A stretch of DNA of 64,000 nucleotides, taken from positions 24,400,233 through 24,464,232 of the forward strand of contig NC_044574.1 in NCBI RefSeq assembly GCF_901933205.1. Direction: 5' to 3'. Under the pieces are notes generated by a model. The model ran no database searches, was not told the origin of the DNA, and saw nothing but the letters and a program-made list of their open reading frames with translations. Source of the stretch: Camarhynchus parvulus (taxonomy: Eukaryota > Chordata > Aves > Passeriformes > Thraupidae). Positions 38,559 to 52,290 of this stretch are shown in pieces. The translations under genes were made by a program, and so were the position numbers. Numbering within the stretch: position 1 is the first letter of the stretch; each line of letters opens with the position of its first letter.

Positions 38559-39876
38559 GATGATCTAGGAGCAAGATCTCAATAGTTAAGAAATTCAGGA
38601 TTATACAGCTTGGGTGCAGAATGATACCTCTCTATCTTCTGAGCCAGCAATAAGGTTTATGACATTCAATCCAAAAATTGTATTTCAAAACAGTAGAATC
38701 ATCTGTGCAATTTTTCCACTCCAACCAATAAGAACAGTTGCTTTAAATCTGTCTTTTATATTGCTTTGACTTTCTAGATTAGCTGTTTCATTCTAACCAC
38801 TCAGTCATTGGCATCACAGTCACATTTCTTCCCTCTCCCCTTCCCTGAGGAAACTTATATCTAAATATTAAATTAGTGTTAAGTGAAGAATAATTTGAAA
38901 TGTCTGGGAAATTAAATTTTAAACACTGATCTAAGCTATTCCCTCTATGTCAGACATTACCCACATTACTTGAAGCAATCCTGTGCCACCTCACATCATG
39001 CACCACCACAGATTACTGGTTTGAATGTGTGATCATTAAAGACAGAATGAGGGGAGAGACAATAATGCCCCTTAGTGCTTTTCTCATCTGTCAACTCCCC
39101 AGCCAATATGAGACAGGGACTGTACTCCACACTGCAGAAAGACAAACCAAAATGAGACTGTGGTCGGTCTTCTGCTACTGTCTGTGGTATTCCAGCCACC
39201 TCTCTTCTCCCCAGTCACAGTCAGCATGCAATCTTAGCCCTAATATTGCTTGGTTTTATGTAGTTGTTTTGCTCACAGACACTGTGAACTTCATACCTGT
39301 AGACCTGATTTGTGGGGAAAAGATCAAATATGAAACAAAGCTTCCCATTACAGGGGAAAGGAGGGATAGAATCTAGCAAATCTGTTAGTGCAAAGGTTGT
39401 CATATGTTATTGTATTATAGCAATGTCACCACCATACTAACCTTAATTTGATTATTCAGATATAACTTTTCCTTCCTAGAGAATTGCTGCACCATTTCAT
39501 GTAAATACATGTGTACTTTTTCATAGTGGCCGTTGTTAAAACCTCACTTTGTTTTACCTTTGTGTATCAAAAAAGTAACAGTAAAGTAAAGATTTAGGGT
39601 ACTCTTAATGTTTCTCCTCACATTATTTGTCTGGAAGGAGAATTTATGATTTATTATTAACAAAGCACTGTTATGGCTTTGAGTATAGAGAGAGGGTTTG
39701 ATCCAGGCAAAGGGCAGGGTAAAGTACCACCAATGACCTGACCCAGATGTAAAATGAGGCCCTTCGTGCAACTTGGGAGGAACACTTGAGCAGAAGAGGT
39801 GGCATGCTTTCCTTCAATTAGACTGTTTGTCTATTTTAGCTGTTTAGGATAGCAATTCTTCATTTGTGTTTGGCAG

Positions 39877-39984
39877 CACAGAGCTACAGCTAGTTTTTCC
39901 CAGAGGAAAACTGAGTACCCTGCATGCCAAGTGCAAAGAAATTGTACCAGGCAATGAGTGTCACTGTGAAGGAACTTTGATAAG
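39877..39984 (+). other. Exon-like segment B (plus strand), unrecognised
   Basis: The acceptor is cttcatttgtgtttggcag|C and the donor ATAAG|GTAATG. One frame is open: phase 2 in, phase 2 out, 35 full codons, reading TELQLVFPRGKLSTLHAKCK and then EIVPGNECHCEGTLI. Cys spacing suggests a small secreted-type fold, but I recognise no family. It is phase-compatible with segment A and with a short end exon at 40,353. Confidence 0.25.
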
Positions 39985-40352
39985 GTAATGTGCAATAATA
40001 CGAACCACTCTAGATTGACAAGATTTTTATTTCTAGGTAAATTGTCTGATTTTAGACTAAAGGCTATTCCAGACTGTCAAACAGTTGATTTTAGACCTTT
40101 AAACATAGCTGTATATTTAGAGTGTACTGTTTAACTTATAACTTACATTTGCACTTTTGCCACAGTTTATTTCCATACCTTTAATCACAATGAGACAACT
40201 TGTTTTTTCAGGGGTCTACAAAAAAAAAACAAGTCTGGGAATTTTTGCATCTTCAGAATGTAAACTCCTTTAGATGTCTAAATAGATTAATCAATGACAG
40301 AAAACTGACTACTTTAAATCATCATGCTTTTTCTTTTTCCTATGTTTCTTAG

Positions 40353-40389
40353 ATCAACAGAAGGAATCAGAAAATACTACGAGATGTAA
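40353..40389 (+). other. Exon-like segment C (plus strand), possible terminal exon
   Basis: It follows an excellent acceptor (ttctttttcctatgtttcttag). In the phase needed after segment B it encodes STEGIRKYYEM and a TAA at 40,387-40,389. A different frame stays open to 40,513, so the true frame, if any, is unclear. Confidence 0.2.
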
Positions 40390-43179
40390 ACAATTCCAAG
40401 ACTTTCTGAAGAGCCAGGTCTACAGGTCTGCATTTGCTGTGTACTCTGGAAACCTGACCTCAGTCAAATATTCAGTTAGTCTGCAGCAGGATCGAACAAC
40501 TGCATTGCTGTAAGCTGAGTTTGCTTCTTGACACATCAGCTTCTGCAATTTCTAGCCATGCTTGTTTAAAGTGGAGGCTGTCCAAGGCAGGATCCTTCTG
40601 CTCTGCTGGTGTTCAGAAACATGCACATGAGGTAGCTTAGAGAAAGACTTAACTCTTCAGTTTCAGTTATGACTGTCTTTTGAGAAGCTAGTCATAAATT
40701 TTGGTGGGTTTTTTTCCCCAAATCCTTTGAAGAGCAGAACTTCTCAGAATGTATCCTAAAGAATTGAGCTTCAGCATTGGGCACAAACCTCCTGGCACAG
40801 CTCAGAGCAAAAGGCACACTGGGAATTGTGCAAACCCAGCATCCTGGAGCACTGAGGGTTGTGAACTCCTTGATGGACAAAATAAAAGGGTACTGTGATG
40901 TAGTTGCTAAAAGCTGTATACCAAACAGTGGCAAGGAGGACAATATCACATTGTAATGCTACTTAAGTGCTTGCAAAAGTGGCAAACAGACCTGTTATGT
41001 GGTGTGCACTATTTTGGAGATGGGGAAAATGTTGAAGGAGCTTTTATTTCTCCTCTAAAATTTTTTGTAATATATATATGCTAAAAAAGGAGTGGGAGAA
41101 AAAAGAAAATGCTTTGTGATATTCATATTCAGTAGCTGCCCAGAAAAAATCTGGTCACTGACTTTCAAAATGAATTTATGGTATCAACCCATATTAATAT
41201 GGATAAAATTAATTCAGTACTGACAAAGATTATTCACATAGAAAGAAATTTTGCAATTTCAAAGAGTGGACTACATTCAAAGAAACTTCAAATCTCTTCT
41301 ATTTCCAGACTCAAATGAATGACTTTTATTTGCAATTGAGTGCATTCCCTTGATAACCACAAGATAGAATTACATGCAATAGCATTAGAAAAAAAATACA
41401 TGTGTTTACTTTAAATATTTTTTTGGGAGGGGGAAATTGAAATTGCTCAATTTACTTACACTGATACACACTTAATAATTTCCATCTCTCTTTTCCTCTG
41501 CTGTATCCCCTTATGCTTAGCTAAAAGAGAAGGGAATCAATATCTCACTAGATAGTTCACTGCAGCTTGAAAATCTCTGTGGTAAGGAACTTCAAGAATA
41601 AAATAATGTTTTGACTTTGCCTGTTTATCCATGTACTGATTGAGCTTAGGAAAAAATTAATGACTGTTTTTGAAAGATTAACATAGGTAGTTTCATTATT
41701 GATTTAAGTCATTAATTAAATTCTGCTCAAATTTCCCTGGGTTCATTTGGGCTGCTAACCCTATTTGTCACTTACATGGCTAATTCAAATGAGAGCTTTA
41801 TGTGCTGCATTACATGATAAACCACTTCTCTGCTTCTGCTAAGCATGCAGTAACACTTCAGAGCAGCACCTTCTGCTGTGTGTTGCTTCAGAGAGGACTG
41901 TCTTTTTCTGTGGGTTTTCAGTGCCTGGAAGACACTCATACACATCATGGAAAGAAAGAAAGATTGATTAGACCATTTTCTACAAAAAATACCTTTCCCA
42001 ATTCACTTCCCCATTCTTTTTGAGATGTTTTTAGGTCAGATATTGTTTTCAGGTCAGAAATGCCTCTCACCCGTGGCTCAAGGAAATGAGGTGTTTGCAG
42101 GGAATCTGCTGGAAATTGCATTAGAGGAAGAAATGTTCCTATAAAACTAGAAAACAACTGCAGCCCCAGAATAGCAATGAGCTCCATGAAGCCCTTTCTT
42201 AGTTACCAGAATTGCTCACCTTCCTACACTAGTCTACTGCAAAACCTGTGTATGCCATTTGCTGTCTCACACCCAAGAGATGCTCCCTGTGTGGTTAAAA
42301 AGAGCCCTTCCTGGACAGGGATGGCTAATCTTCACCACCACAAGTTTTTAATACAGCTATATTCTATTCCTTAACTACCCATCATAAGGAAAGAGCTACA
42401 GAATTCTAACATCAGCTTATCATGTCTCTGTGGTTTCTGATGGGAAAAGAAATATATCACGTAAAGGGAATAAAGTGCTTTTCTCTGGTTATCATTCCAC
42501 TCCAGGCTTTTGTGTCACAGATTGTCTGGCAGACTCACAATTATTTCCTCCTGCAGCTTCTGGAAATGATCTCTGCACTAAAGAAAAATATGCCCACAGC
42601 AGAGATGGGTTTTATTTGTGGTATTCTTTTATATTTTTCCATTTTACCATTAACTGATTTTTAGCTCTCAATCTTTTTATTGTGTAGGAAAATAATTTCT
42701 GTCAAGACTTGTACTGTGCTCTGGGTAATTGTTGATATACCTGAAATCTGTGTCCTATTAATGTATTCATATTGTTTTTGATGAGCACACTGGACCTGAA
42801 TCACCTCACAGGCTGTACTGAGCCAATGACACTGCACTTCAGTAGAGCAGATCTGGCTGCCGTGAGGAGCTGCACGAAGGGGTGGAGCGGATCCCAAAGA
42901 TGCTCTATTGCAAAGGTGCATACACAGCTGAAACGAATACTGCCTAAATTGACATTCTTGTTTGATTTGTTAAATTTCATCTCTTCAGGCTGTCATGAAA
43001 TCTACAATTTGGGGCGGGTTATGAAATAAAAACATCCAACACAACATAGTCAGACTTCGAATCTGATTATCTTTCTAATGAAAGGGAACAGCAGGCACTT
43101 GAACAGGACCAGGCTGGCTGGTCTATGCTCCGAGAGTGCTCTTCCCCCTCCGCCTCCTCGTCCTTGGTACTGAAGCAGT
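40390..43179. other. No gene seen
   Basis: Intergenic, AT-rich to about 42.8 kb and then rising in GC towards the minisatellite. A good minus-strand donor-like site at about 42,219 (GGAAG|GTGAGC) has no open frame before it. Other frames are short and without pattern. Confidence 0.55.
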
Positions 43180-43713
43180 GGCCGCTGTTCCCTGAGGCGG
43201 CTCCCTAGGGCCGGGCCCTGAGGCGGCTCCCATAGAGCTGTTCTCTGGGGCGGCTCTTTCAGGGCCGGGCTCTGAGGCGGCTCCCATAGAGCTGTTCTCT
43301 GGGGCGGCTCCACCAGGGCCGGGCTCTGAGGCGGCTCCCATAGAGCTGTTCTCTGGGGCGGCTCCACCAGGGCCGGGCTCTGAGGCGGCCCCTAGAGCTG
43401 TTCTCTGGGGCGGCGCTTTCAGGGCGCTCCCATGAGGCGGCTCCCATGGGGCGGCTCTTTCAGGGGCGGCCCACCGGGCTCTGAGGCGGCTCCCATAGAG
43501 CTGTTCTCTGGGGCGGCTCTTCCAGGGCCGGGCTCTGAGGCGGCTCCCATAGAGCTGTTCTCTGGGGCGGCTCCACCAGGCCCGGGCTCTGAGGCGGCTC
43601 CCATAGAGCTGTTCTCTGGGGCGGCTCTTTCAGAGCCGGGCTCTGAGGCGGCTCCCATAGAGCTGTTCTCTGGGGCGGTGCCCCTAGGGCCGGGCTCTGA
43701 GGCGGTCATGTGG
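43180..43713. repeat. GC-rich 54-bp minisatellite, about ten units
   Basis: The unit contains ccgggctctgaggcggctcc then catagagctgttctctgggg. Unit starts (ccggg) are at 43,211, 43,265, 43,319, 43,373, 43,474, 43,528, 43,582, 43,636 and 43,690: exactly 54 bases apart except for one 101-base gap, where a unit pair is 7 bases short. Since 54 is 18 codons, frames stay open on both strands. The plus frame repeats GSEAAPIELFSGAALPGP and a minus frame GAAPENSSMGAASEPGPG. The 101-base gap shifts the frame between the halves. CpG is frequent. There is no sign that it is translated. Confidence 0.95.
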
Positions 43714-46700
43714 CTCCTTCCTGCTGCCCAGCGCTGTGCCACCTCCCAGACACACCAATCCCCACCTGCTGTGCTCGCCCTCAGGTTTGGGTGCCGGCCT
43801 CTGAATTGCCGTAATCTCAGTGATTAAAATGTCTATCACTAAAAATAAGCCTTTTTTTTTTGTCCCTCTAACCAATGTGACTGCAGAGCACATTTCCTTG
43901 AGAGCCGGGGAAGAGCACATTGAGCCTGACACCTGATGAAGTGGTTAATCTCTGGCTAGCATCCTTCATTTGATGAAAAACATCACATGGAAGGCGTACA
44001 ATTGCTAGCTGTTTTCCTTGCAATTCCTCAAGTAAAACTCAGAGAGAACAGGTTCAGAAATGACCATTTGCTGCCTCTCCATCACTTCCAACACCACCAC
44101 AGAAAGTGTTTATTTTTCAGTTACTTTTTTGAGTGATTTCAGTAGCTTCCTGTGTATGCATTATGTCTGTGCTTGTGATTCATTGCATTGCTTATGGTTG
44201 TTTAGAGTCTGGAATTCTCCTGTAAAACATGATTTGTAAATACATCCTCCATGTGAGGGAAGGTGGAAGAAAGGAAAGGAGGAGAGAGGACTGACATTCA
44301 CTGCTTGCTGCTTTGATAACTAGGGAAGTAGAAATAAAAAAGTCTGTTGAAAAGTCTGTGTGTTCTTTATTGAAAGAGCTTAAAATGGAGGTTTGAAATT
44401 AAGACAAATGGTAAATTATATATACACATGCATTTAACAGTAATTTTACCGACTGTTTGGTTTTAAATCATAGATGCAAAAACAATACTGAGCAAGATGG
44501 GGGGGAGCAAGAGCCAGGTAAACTGAGAAATGCCCATTCTCTTCCCCTCAGCCCATTGTAGACCATTGGTCCTCTTTGCCTCTGCTCCAAGCATGTAAGC
44601 AGAATTTGGCAGCTAACTGCTGTGAGAAATTAAATGGATCAGTCCCATGTGGCATGTGATGAGAAATACAGAGTCAGTCTTTAATCTAGTTTTATATACC
44701 TGACTTTGCAATTTATCTTTATGTTTTTTTCCTGCATATTTTTAGATCTAACCGCTCCAAGAGCTGAGGAAACCAATGCTGCTATAGAGGAATCATATTG
44801 GCTATATTAACATGGCAGGGTCACAATCAACAGTGTTGAGTATCTCAGTTCCAATACACAAATCTCCATCACTGGGTGAGATAACAACTCATTCTGTTCT
44901 CAGAGCAGCCATATGATGAGGACAATATAAGCTTCTGCTAACAGGGAAAGGGTAGGGAACCTGGTGATCTCTGTCTCCATCAGGGTCTGAAATAGAGACT
45001 GCTGTCTGGTGCAAGCCCAAGGCTGTGTTACTCACTTCCCCTTTGTCTTTTCCTTCCCTTTCTCTCTTTCTCCTTTCCTCCCTCAAGTGTGTATTCTTTC
45101 TGTCTCATCCCAATACTGTGTCCTCCTTCTCCACTGAGAGATACCAGTTTCTCTCTAAATGGTGAGCTAGCCTCTTTTTATAGCTGGGAATAGCCTCACT
45201 GAAACAAAACTGGAGATCTGAAGCCTGTTTTACTCAAACACATCTGTTTCACAGCAATTTTCATCATCCAGGTGTTTTTTTCCATAGTCACACAGACCCA
45301 GCCACTTGATCAGCTGCAGAACCTTGCAAGGGCTGAGAAGAACAGTGGTAAAGCAGATTCCAGTTTAGTTAATTAAACTGTTTTGGTAATGTGGAAAAAG
45401 CAATGCATTCCCCTCCTCCAACTCTGCTTTCTGACACAGCAGAATACTTTTTTCCTTGCAATACTTCCAATAAAACTCAGCCTCAGGCAAAGAACATGGC
45501 ATAGAACATTTTAGTCCAAATAGTTAGGCAGAGACACCCAAAACAGGGTCTTTCAATGGAAATGTCAGGAGACTGACAATAGGTGATATGACCAGCTTTG
45601 TCCACTGCTGTGTACATCCAGCTCTGCAGTGCACACTGTGCTCACAGGGCAAACTCCAAGGACAGGAATATTTGAACAGGGGGGTTGAAGTTTTTCTCTG
45701 CAAGTTGCCTACAGCTATTCATGTGTGTTCCATTTTATCAGCACCTCATGAATGCATGAGTATTATTAAACAATTAGCCAGGTGACATTTTTGGATTTTT
45801 ATTACCTTCTAGTAAATCTGTAATGCTCATACATTAGGAAGTGATTGAGTATTCTGCTGGGTCTTAGACCTTAAATAATTATGTGCCATTTTAAACAGCC
45901 AAAGAAACAATGTAAAATGCTTAAACGAAATGGGAGAAAGTAGACAAAGAAAATTCCCAAGAAGACAAGAAAAAACTCATACCAATGACCTGCACAAGCT
46001 TAGTCTTGGAAAATACTGATGTAACATAATCTAAAATTCATCAGTATCTGATATGAAAAAAAAGACTATCCTTTTAGTTTAAACCAAAAAGAAAATTCTA
46101 ATGTTTGAGAGGTACACAAATTCTTCCAAATGTCTTACACGTTTTTCAGAATCTAATCACATAAATTGTCATGGCAAAACCTTAAGTTAAAGTGCCCTTC
46201 TTTACAAACCAAGGGGTAAATAATCTCTCCCACCTTTTAGTCCAACAAATACAAATTTTAATCTACTCCATTGTACCAGCTCAGCCATTTTGCCTTTTTA
46301 GAGGGGAGTTTTATCCCAGAACACCTGTTTCCCTCCTACAAGGTACTCAGGAAAATGATGCTTGTTTGTTGACTTGAGACTGAAGCAGAACTGCCGTCTT
46401 TTCCTCTACCATCCATTTGAGTGTTTACCATGTCAGACTAAGTAGATTAAGTGTACTGAGTTTACATAAAAATGGAAAACTAAGTAGTGCATTGCTGTAA
46501 GAATGAGTGCTTTTTACCCTTCACTGTTTGATAGTGGTGAAGAGAGAGACAAGCCAGCTCTATCACAAAATCCACATGTAGTTAAAGGATGTAACAATAG
46601 CAGCAACAATGAGAACTACAGCTGGTCTACCTCTGCTCTTCACGTAGGTTGCATGTTCATAAGAACATCCTGAAAGATGATTGAGACTATCTAAAAATTA

Positions 46701-49700
46701 CCTGGGACTCCATAAACCTTTCCCAGTGACATAAGGCTGGGAGTCCCAGAAACAGCTCTCACAGAGGCCAGGTAGCAACAGAAGTCTCAGGAGCTTACCA
46801 ATTTCAAACAACAGCTGGACTGAATCTGGAGTCCTAAAGGGAGAATAAGAGCAAGGCTTCCCTGCTTGGTGGAGATTGTGGAAGATGCTCTTCTGCAGCG
46901 GTGTCTCTTCACCTTTCCTGGGCTGCCTGGCCTCTGATCAAACTTCCTTGCATACCAGTGCACAGGGGATGAAAGGTCCCATGCCACTTTCAGCAAACAC
47001 AGAACAGGCTTAGCTAAAAGAGTCTCAGATAAATTTCAAGGTGGATTTTTTATAACGTTGACTGGAGGAGACTCTATGTAATTGATCTGTACAATAAAAT
47101 GAGTCCTGAGAACATTTCAATTTTAAGATTAGATTTAGCTGGCAATCTAATGTTATTGCCTCACTGCTGCTGGTTGGTTGCATTTGCCTTGCTCTTCTTG
47201 CTCTATATGTCCATTCCCACCTGTGAACTGCTTAAAGTAATTTTTCAAGCAACACTAAGCCGGACTCCTGGAAACTAATCCTTGATAGATGATGTAATTT
47301 GGATTATGGATTCTCATATCTCCTAGAGTAGAGGCACTTTAGCTGTTGTTCCTTCAGATATTTTACAACCAGCAATAACAATAAAAGGAAGAAAGTAAAG
47401 GCCTTGAAAACTTGTCGCAGTTTTCCTATTGCTATGGAAACGAAATGTTTTTGGTTTTTTTCCCCACCCATCAGTATATGCTATTATGCTTTATTACAAA
47501 ACTCTGGTAAGGCTTATCTTCTTATAGTGAAGAGCTTTATGTAGCTTATGTAACCTCGATTAAATTGTTGCAAAAGTGATAAGTCTAGACTATGAAGTAA
47601 TGTTCTACAGCACAATTTTAACTTGAGATATTTTGCATACCAGCCTCTGTGGTCACGATTACAAGGGTTTCTCTGCCTGCCTGAGAGAAACTGTGTGGGT
47701 TATTTGAAGGCACAAGAAAACCAGCTGTAAGTGATGTCTCCAGGCAGCCACTGGAGGTACAAGACAAAGATCTGCAAAACATCTCACTATATTCAGGGAA
47801 GACAGTGCTATAGGTATCTCCTTAGATGCAGGCCTCCCTCTGGAGATCCTGTTACATCCTAATAATCTAATTTCTCTCATCTACTATGCAGACTTCTATG
47901 CAGTGGTGAGAGTTCTCTTAGTTTGTTTCCTAAGACTGTCTGCTTCTGCTCTTTTCAATATCCATACATAGACTGTCTGTGGAAGCAAAAAACTTTTGCC
48001 CTGTAGTATTAGGTAGGTGTTATGTCCTGTCAGGTACTGCATGAATAGATATTTTGGAAAAATCTTTAAATTAATTCATCCTTGTTTTTTCCATGCTTTA
48101 AGTGCTGACTTGTCTGAAGTCCTACATGAAACATAATTTTGACAAATCCCTGCCATAAGAGGGAGCTCTGCCTGGTTCCATTCTTAGAGCTAGTAAAGCC
48201 CAGGTATATTGGGTGTTCATGGAAAGGTGTTTATAGTGGGTGGGATGCAGAGTGGCCTCTGAGGAGGAGCTGAGCCTGCCATCCAAGCTGGTGATGCCTT
48301 GATGAAAACATATCTAAGAAAAGCCCTGTTTTCTGCAGGACAGAAAAATACAAACTGAACAGAGGTGCCTCCTTTTCCCATGTACAATACTCATCAGAAG
48401 AAACACACATCCACCATTAACTTTAGCACCACCCAGGAGTGTTTAGGACTATACCTTGAGAACCTTAGCGTGCCAAATCCCAACTACTGCAGGATACTCA
48501 GCTGAATCCTGCTCACTCACCTGCCCTAGAGGAGTTTCCAATGTAACTTAGGCTCTCTCTTTGAACATGAGAGGTGACAGATTTGCCAGAGAAGTCACTC
48601 CAGCCCCACTTCCCCCTGACACAGCTAGGTTTGCCCAGAATTTATGTCATTTAGCTTTCACTGTAAATGGCAAAAAGTAAGGGAAGGCTCAGGATCAGAC
48701 CAAATACTCCTGACAAATAGCTCTCACAGCTGCTCTCGATCCAGCTTTCCCTGAGGGCTCATAAACCAGAAACTACTGTTGCAGGGTGGCTGCTGAGAAA
48801 GAACTATTTCCCACTTCTGGCTCTAGATTAATCTAATCTCTCTGTTACTGGTGCCAGGCCTGCTGAGTCAGCTCCCTTCTCTGCTGGACCATCATCTGTA
48901 TCTCCTGACTTTGCAACTCCTGCATTGTAGGTTTATCAATTTTCCAGCATCTTTAAGCACATGAAGCGTGGGGTCAAAACTAGAGACAATATCTTTGTCT
49001 TGCATATCTGGAAGTCTTTTGCAAAGCTGTAGAGGTGAGAAAATAAAACAATCAGCACATCGCAGCTTCCTGGACTCCATGCAGAAACTGCCATGCAGCC
49101 CATCCATCTCCTGTCACCAGATACAGGTGTAAGCTGATGCCTGGGGTTTTTCTTAGGTGGTGGATATACTGGTGTTTACTGATCATATCAGCTGTCATTG
49201 AAGTCTTTTTTTCACAAGCCTCTTGGAATCCATATGGAAACATGCAGCTGGGAGGTTGCACTCCTTTTTCTGATGTGGCAGAGTTAGAGTCTCCAAAACC
49301 TAGTCTTCCAGGAGGCTCAGCTTGCTCAAAGATAGGTAGTTTGCTGACATGTCTCTGTCACCCCTACTTCTTACTGTCATGGAAATAAACTGTCTTGGAA
49401 ACCAGTCTCTGCAATCCTGCTTGGGGGTGGGGGATGGACTGTCTGTGGGTTTTTAGATACTGGGAATAAGCCTTAACTCTGTGCCTTAAATATGTGTGTC
49501 ACCCCAGGACGGTAATGTACCATAATGTGGGTACTAGGACCAGGATTCTGGCTTGAAGACAACATTACAGGAGAGAGAAATTATAGGGCAGATCTGCCTA
49601 TATCCATATTATCATTAGAATAAACACCTCAGGTAGTTCATATTTGGGGTAGAATTGCCAAATGTTGGCCAGTTCTGAGACAGAGTGAGAAAGAGAGGGA

Positions 49701-52278
49701 CATAGTGCTATGGAAATGTAGGTGTGGCTGGAAGATCTACTGTGGAGAGCTCAATCCAGGTCATCAGGCTGAAATTTTCAAGAAGTTGATTGAAAATGAA
49801 ACATGCAGTAAGCATTTTAGAGAGCTGCCTATTTGATGTAAATTTTTGTTCAAATTTCTCTCTTTTTGTTTAATGGGGAAAAGACCACTTAATTAAAATG
49901 AATGAAAAATTTCTAATAATACTTGGTGACTAATTTTAACATATTAGAAGTCTGTGGTGTATTGAAGTAAAAAACTTTGAACACTAACTATTTTGATTTG
50001 TCAAAATATTGTAATTTCACAGCCTTTAACTTAAATGTAGATCCTTAAATCTCAGCTACACATAAGAAATGAGTCACGAATTTAAATGGAACAGATTAAA
50101 GTCTAACCAAAAATATGCATACTTTACACAGGAGATATTGATCTTGTATGTCCTTTCTAGTGAAGCTATATGTGATACAACATGGCCATAACTCTCAGTA
50201 GGGTGTTCTCACATGAAAGAGAAGAGATTCCCATAAAAAGACTGTTTTTCATGGTGAAAGCCCATGCATCCACAGAGCATGTATTCTTTTTATATTATCT
50301 GTGGTTCCAGTTCCCATGTTTTTTGCGTCATTTGTAGGAGGGAGTCACTTTGTATTCTTTGCCCAGTATACATAGCCTGGCCATTTCTGAAAGATGCATT
50401 AAAATAAGGCATATTAGGTACGTGCTAGATAGGAACACAGAAGCAAACAAAAGGGTATTGTTTTAAGGGAGAAAATGTCCCTAAACTTAAGTAATTTAAA
50501 TTGCATACTTACCTGGACACACCTAGCTCCTACAAATCTTTCTCTTCCATCTCTGTTACTATTAAAACCTCTTTGTACAGACCTCCCACTGATTTCAAAT
50601 TTGTCAAGATCTCCACTACCTGGGTAACTCCATGCTCCATGTTTTGTTTGATAATGGCAATATTTTGCAATATAATTAAATATATGTATGCTCCTGGTGT
50701 GTGTAAATATATATAGGTAAATTCCAAAATCCTGCCTTTTGAAGATTTCAGTAATACACTGCCAGGATAAGGGCTATGGGGAAGAAAAATGGGAGTGTTT
50801 CAGGGATCTTTCCAAGCAATCTCCTACTTGCATTTACTCTTCCATGGTGCAGCATGTCTCTTTGTAAGAGCTGGTCTCCAGTCTCTGCACACACCCTGAG
50901 GACATGGATAAGCAACAGGCAGGGTTTCAGTTACGTCAGGCTGTTAAGTAGACCTTGCCACACAGAAAGAAGCTGCTGCACATTCATTCCTATACTTACT
51001 TTTTAAAAATGCTTATAATATTGCAGAAATGCTTATGCATAATTCATTATCTTCTTTCCTCAGGTCTGGTTTTCCATTTGTTGGCATAGCACTTACAGAT
51101 AGATGATTTAATGTTGAGCTCTGACCCATTGGTTTTATATTTCATAAAGTGAATCATAGGCTTTGTTTCTCTGAATAAGAAGGGATTATCTCATTTGTTT
51201 TTCTAGGACTTGTCACCCTCTGAGCAAATTATCGTTGTGGTTTTGCCACTGACCTGCTCTCATCCTGAGATCTTTATACGGTAAAATATTTTTCTCACAC
51301 AACTCCCATGCTGTTCTCAGAGGAGTCATGTTAGCATATGTGTATGAGCTTTTGGGGATGTAAGTTGATTCTCATAGTCTATTTTAACTTTGGTGCTGTG
51401 TTTTCTTTTTTTAGGTTATTTGGTTTTTTTACTCTCTTTACTTTTTTTTGCTTATTTCCCTTAATCTGAACCATTTTCTCCTTAATGTGCCTTATTTTTG
51501 ACTAATAATATTTGTAGTCTTAGTTGATCCTCTTCTCTTTCCCTCACCCATTTCACCTTTGACTAGTCTTTTCTATTGGGCAATTTCTCTCTTGTTGGCC
51601 TGAGATGAAATCTGCTGATGTGAGAGTCTAAGAAACGAAAGAATATTTATCATAAAATGGCAGAGCGGATGCTGGTGGAAAAAGCCACAGGGATAAGGAA
51701 AGACAAGATATGGATCTGTGTACATGGCAAGACTGAGAAGATCCACTGCTCATGATACCACGAAAACAATGGTGTAACAGGGGATGAAATCATATGGAGA
51801 ATGACTTTAATTCCCACTCTAAGGCAATCTCCTGCTAGGTAAAGATATAAAGATGAGCAACTGAAAAACATATGAGAGAAACCTGCTGTGCTTTTCACTT
51901 CAAGATACAAAACACATTCTTGCAGAATATCCAACTGTTTTGTTTTTAAAGTATTGTTTCTGTTTGCTCATGCTCTTTTACAGCTTGTCTCTCGTGTGCA
52001 ATAGTTAGGCTTGTACAGTTTTCTTCCAGCATGTTTGTAGACAGTGAAGAAGGGCAAGTGATGGTATCAAAATCAGTCTTGAGGTCCAACAGAAGGTGGT
52101 ACTGGATTACTCCAGCTGAGCTGCAATGAGACAGTCAGGAAGGCACTGAAGTGAGGTGGTTAGCAAAGTGCTCTAAGAAGATGGTAGTAGTGAAAGTAGG
52201 GCTAGAGACACGCATGATACTGATTTGGCCTGAAGCAAAATTGGTATTTTACGGTGGTGACCTTTTACTGTTTTTATA
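43714..52278. other. No gene seen (8.6 kb)
   Basis: Intergenic DNA. A pyrimidine-rich tract lies at 45,033-45,088 and a purine-rich one at 44,257-44,292. On the minus strand near 49,029 there is an acceptor-like ttttctcacctctacag before a 43-codon frame ending in a stop near 48,892, and a strong donor-like GGCAG|GTGAGTGAG near 48,521. No complete coding exon is supported. No repeat family is recognised. Confidence 0.5.
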
Positions 52279-52290
52279 AAAGGGGGGGAG
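52279..52290 (+). other. Polypurine tract of an endogenous retrovirus
   Basis: The 12 bases aaagggggggag (52,279-52,290) follow a T-rich stretch and touch the first TG of the LTR. In retroviruses this tract primes plus-strand DNA and marks the inner edge of the 3' LTR. It shows that ERV internal sequence once lay to the left. The assignment rests on position and composition. Confidence 0.6.

Noticed and set aside
39029..39376. Plus frame of 115 codons with an acceptor-like site near 39,279
   Set aside because: No donor follows before the stop, and the product shows no motif.
42219..42285. Minus-strand donor-like GGAAG|GTGAGC with an upstream acceptor-like site
   Set aside because: All three frames between the sites contain stops. 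A non-coding exon is not excluded but not supported.
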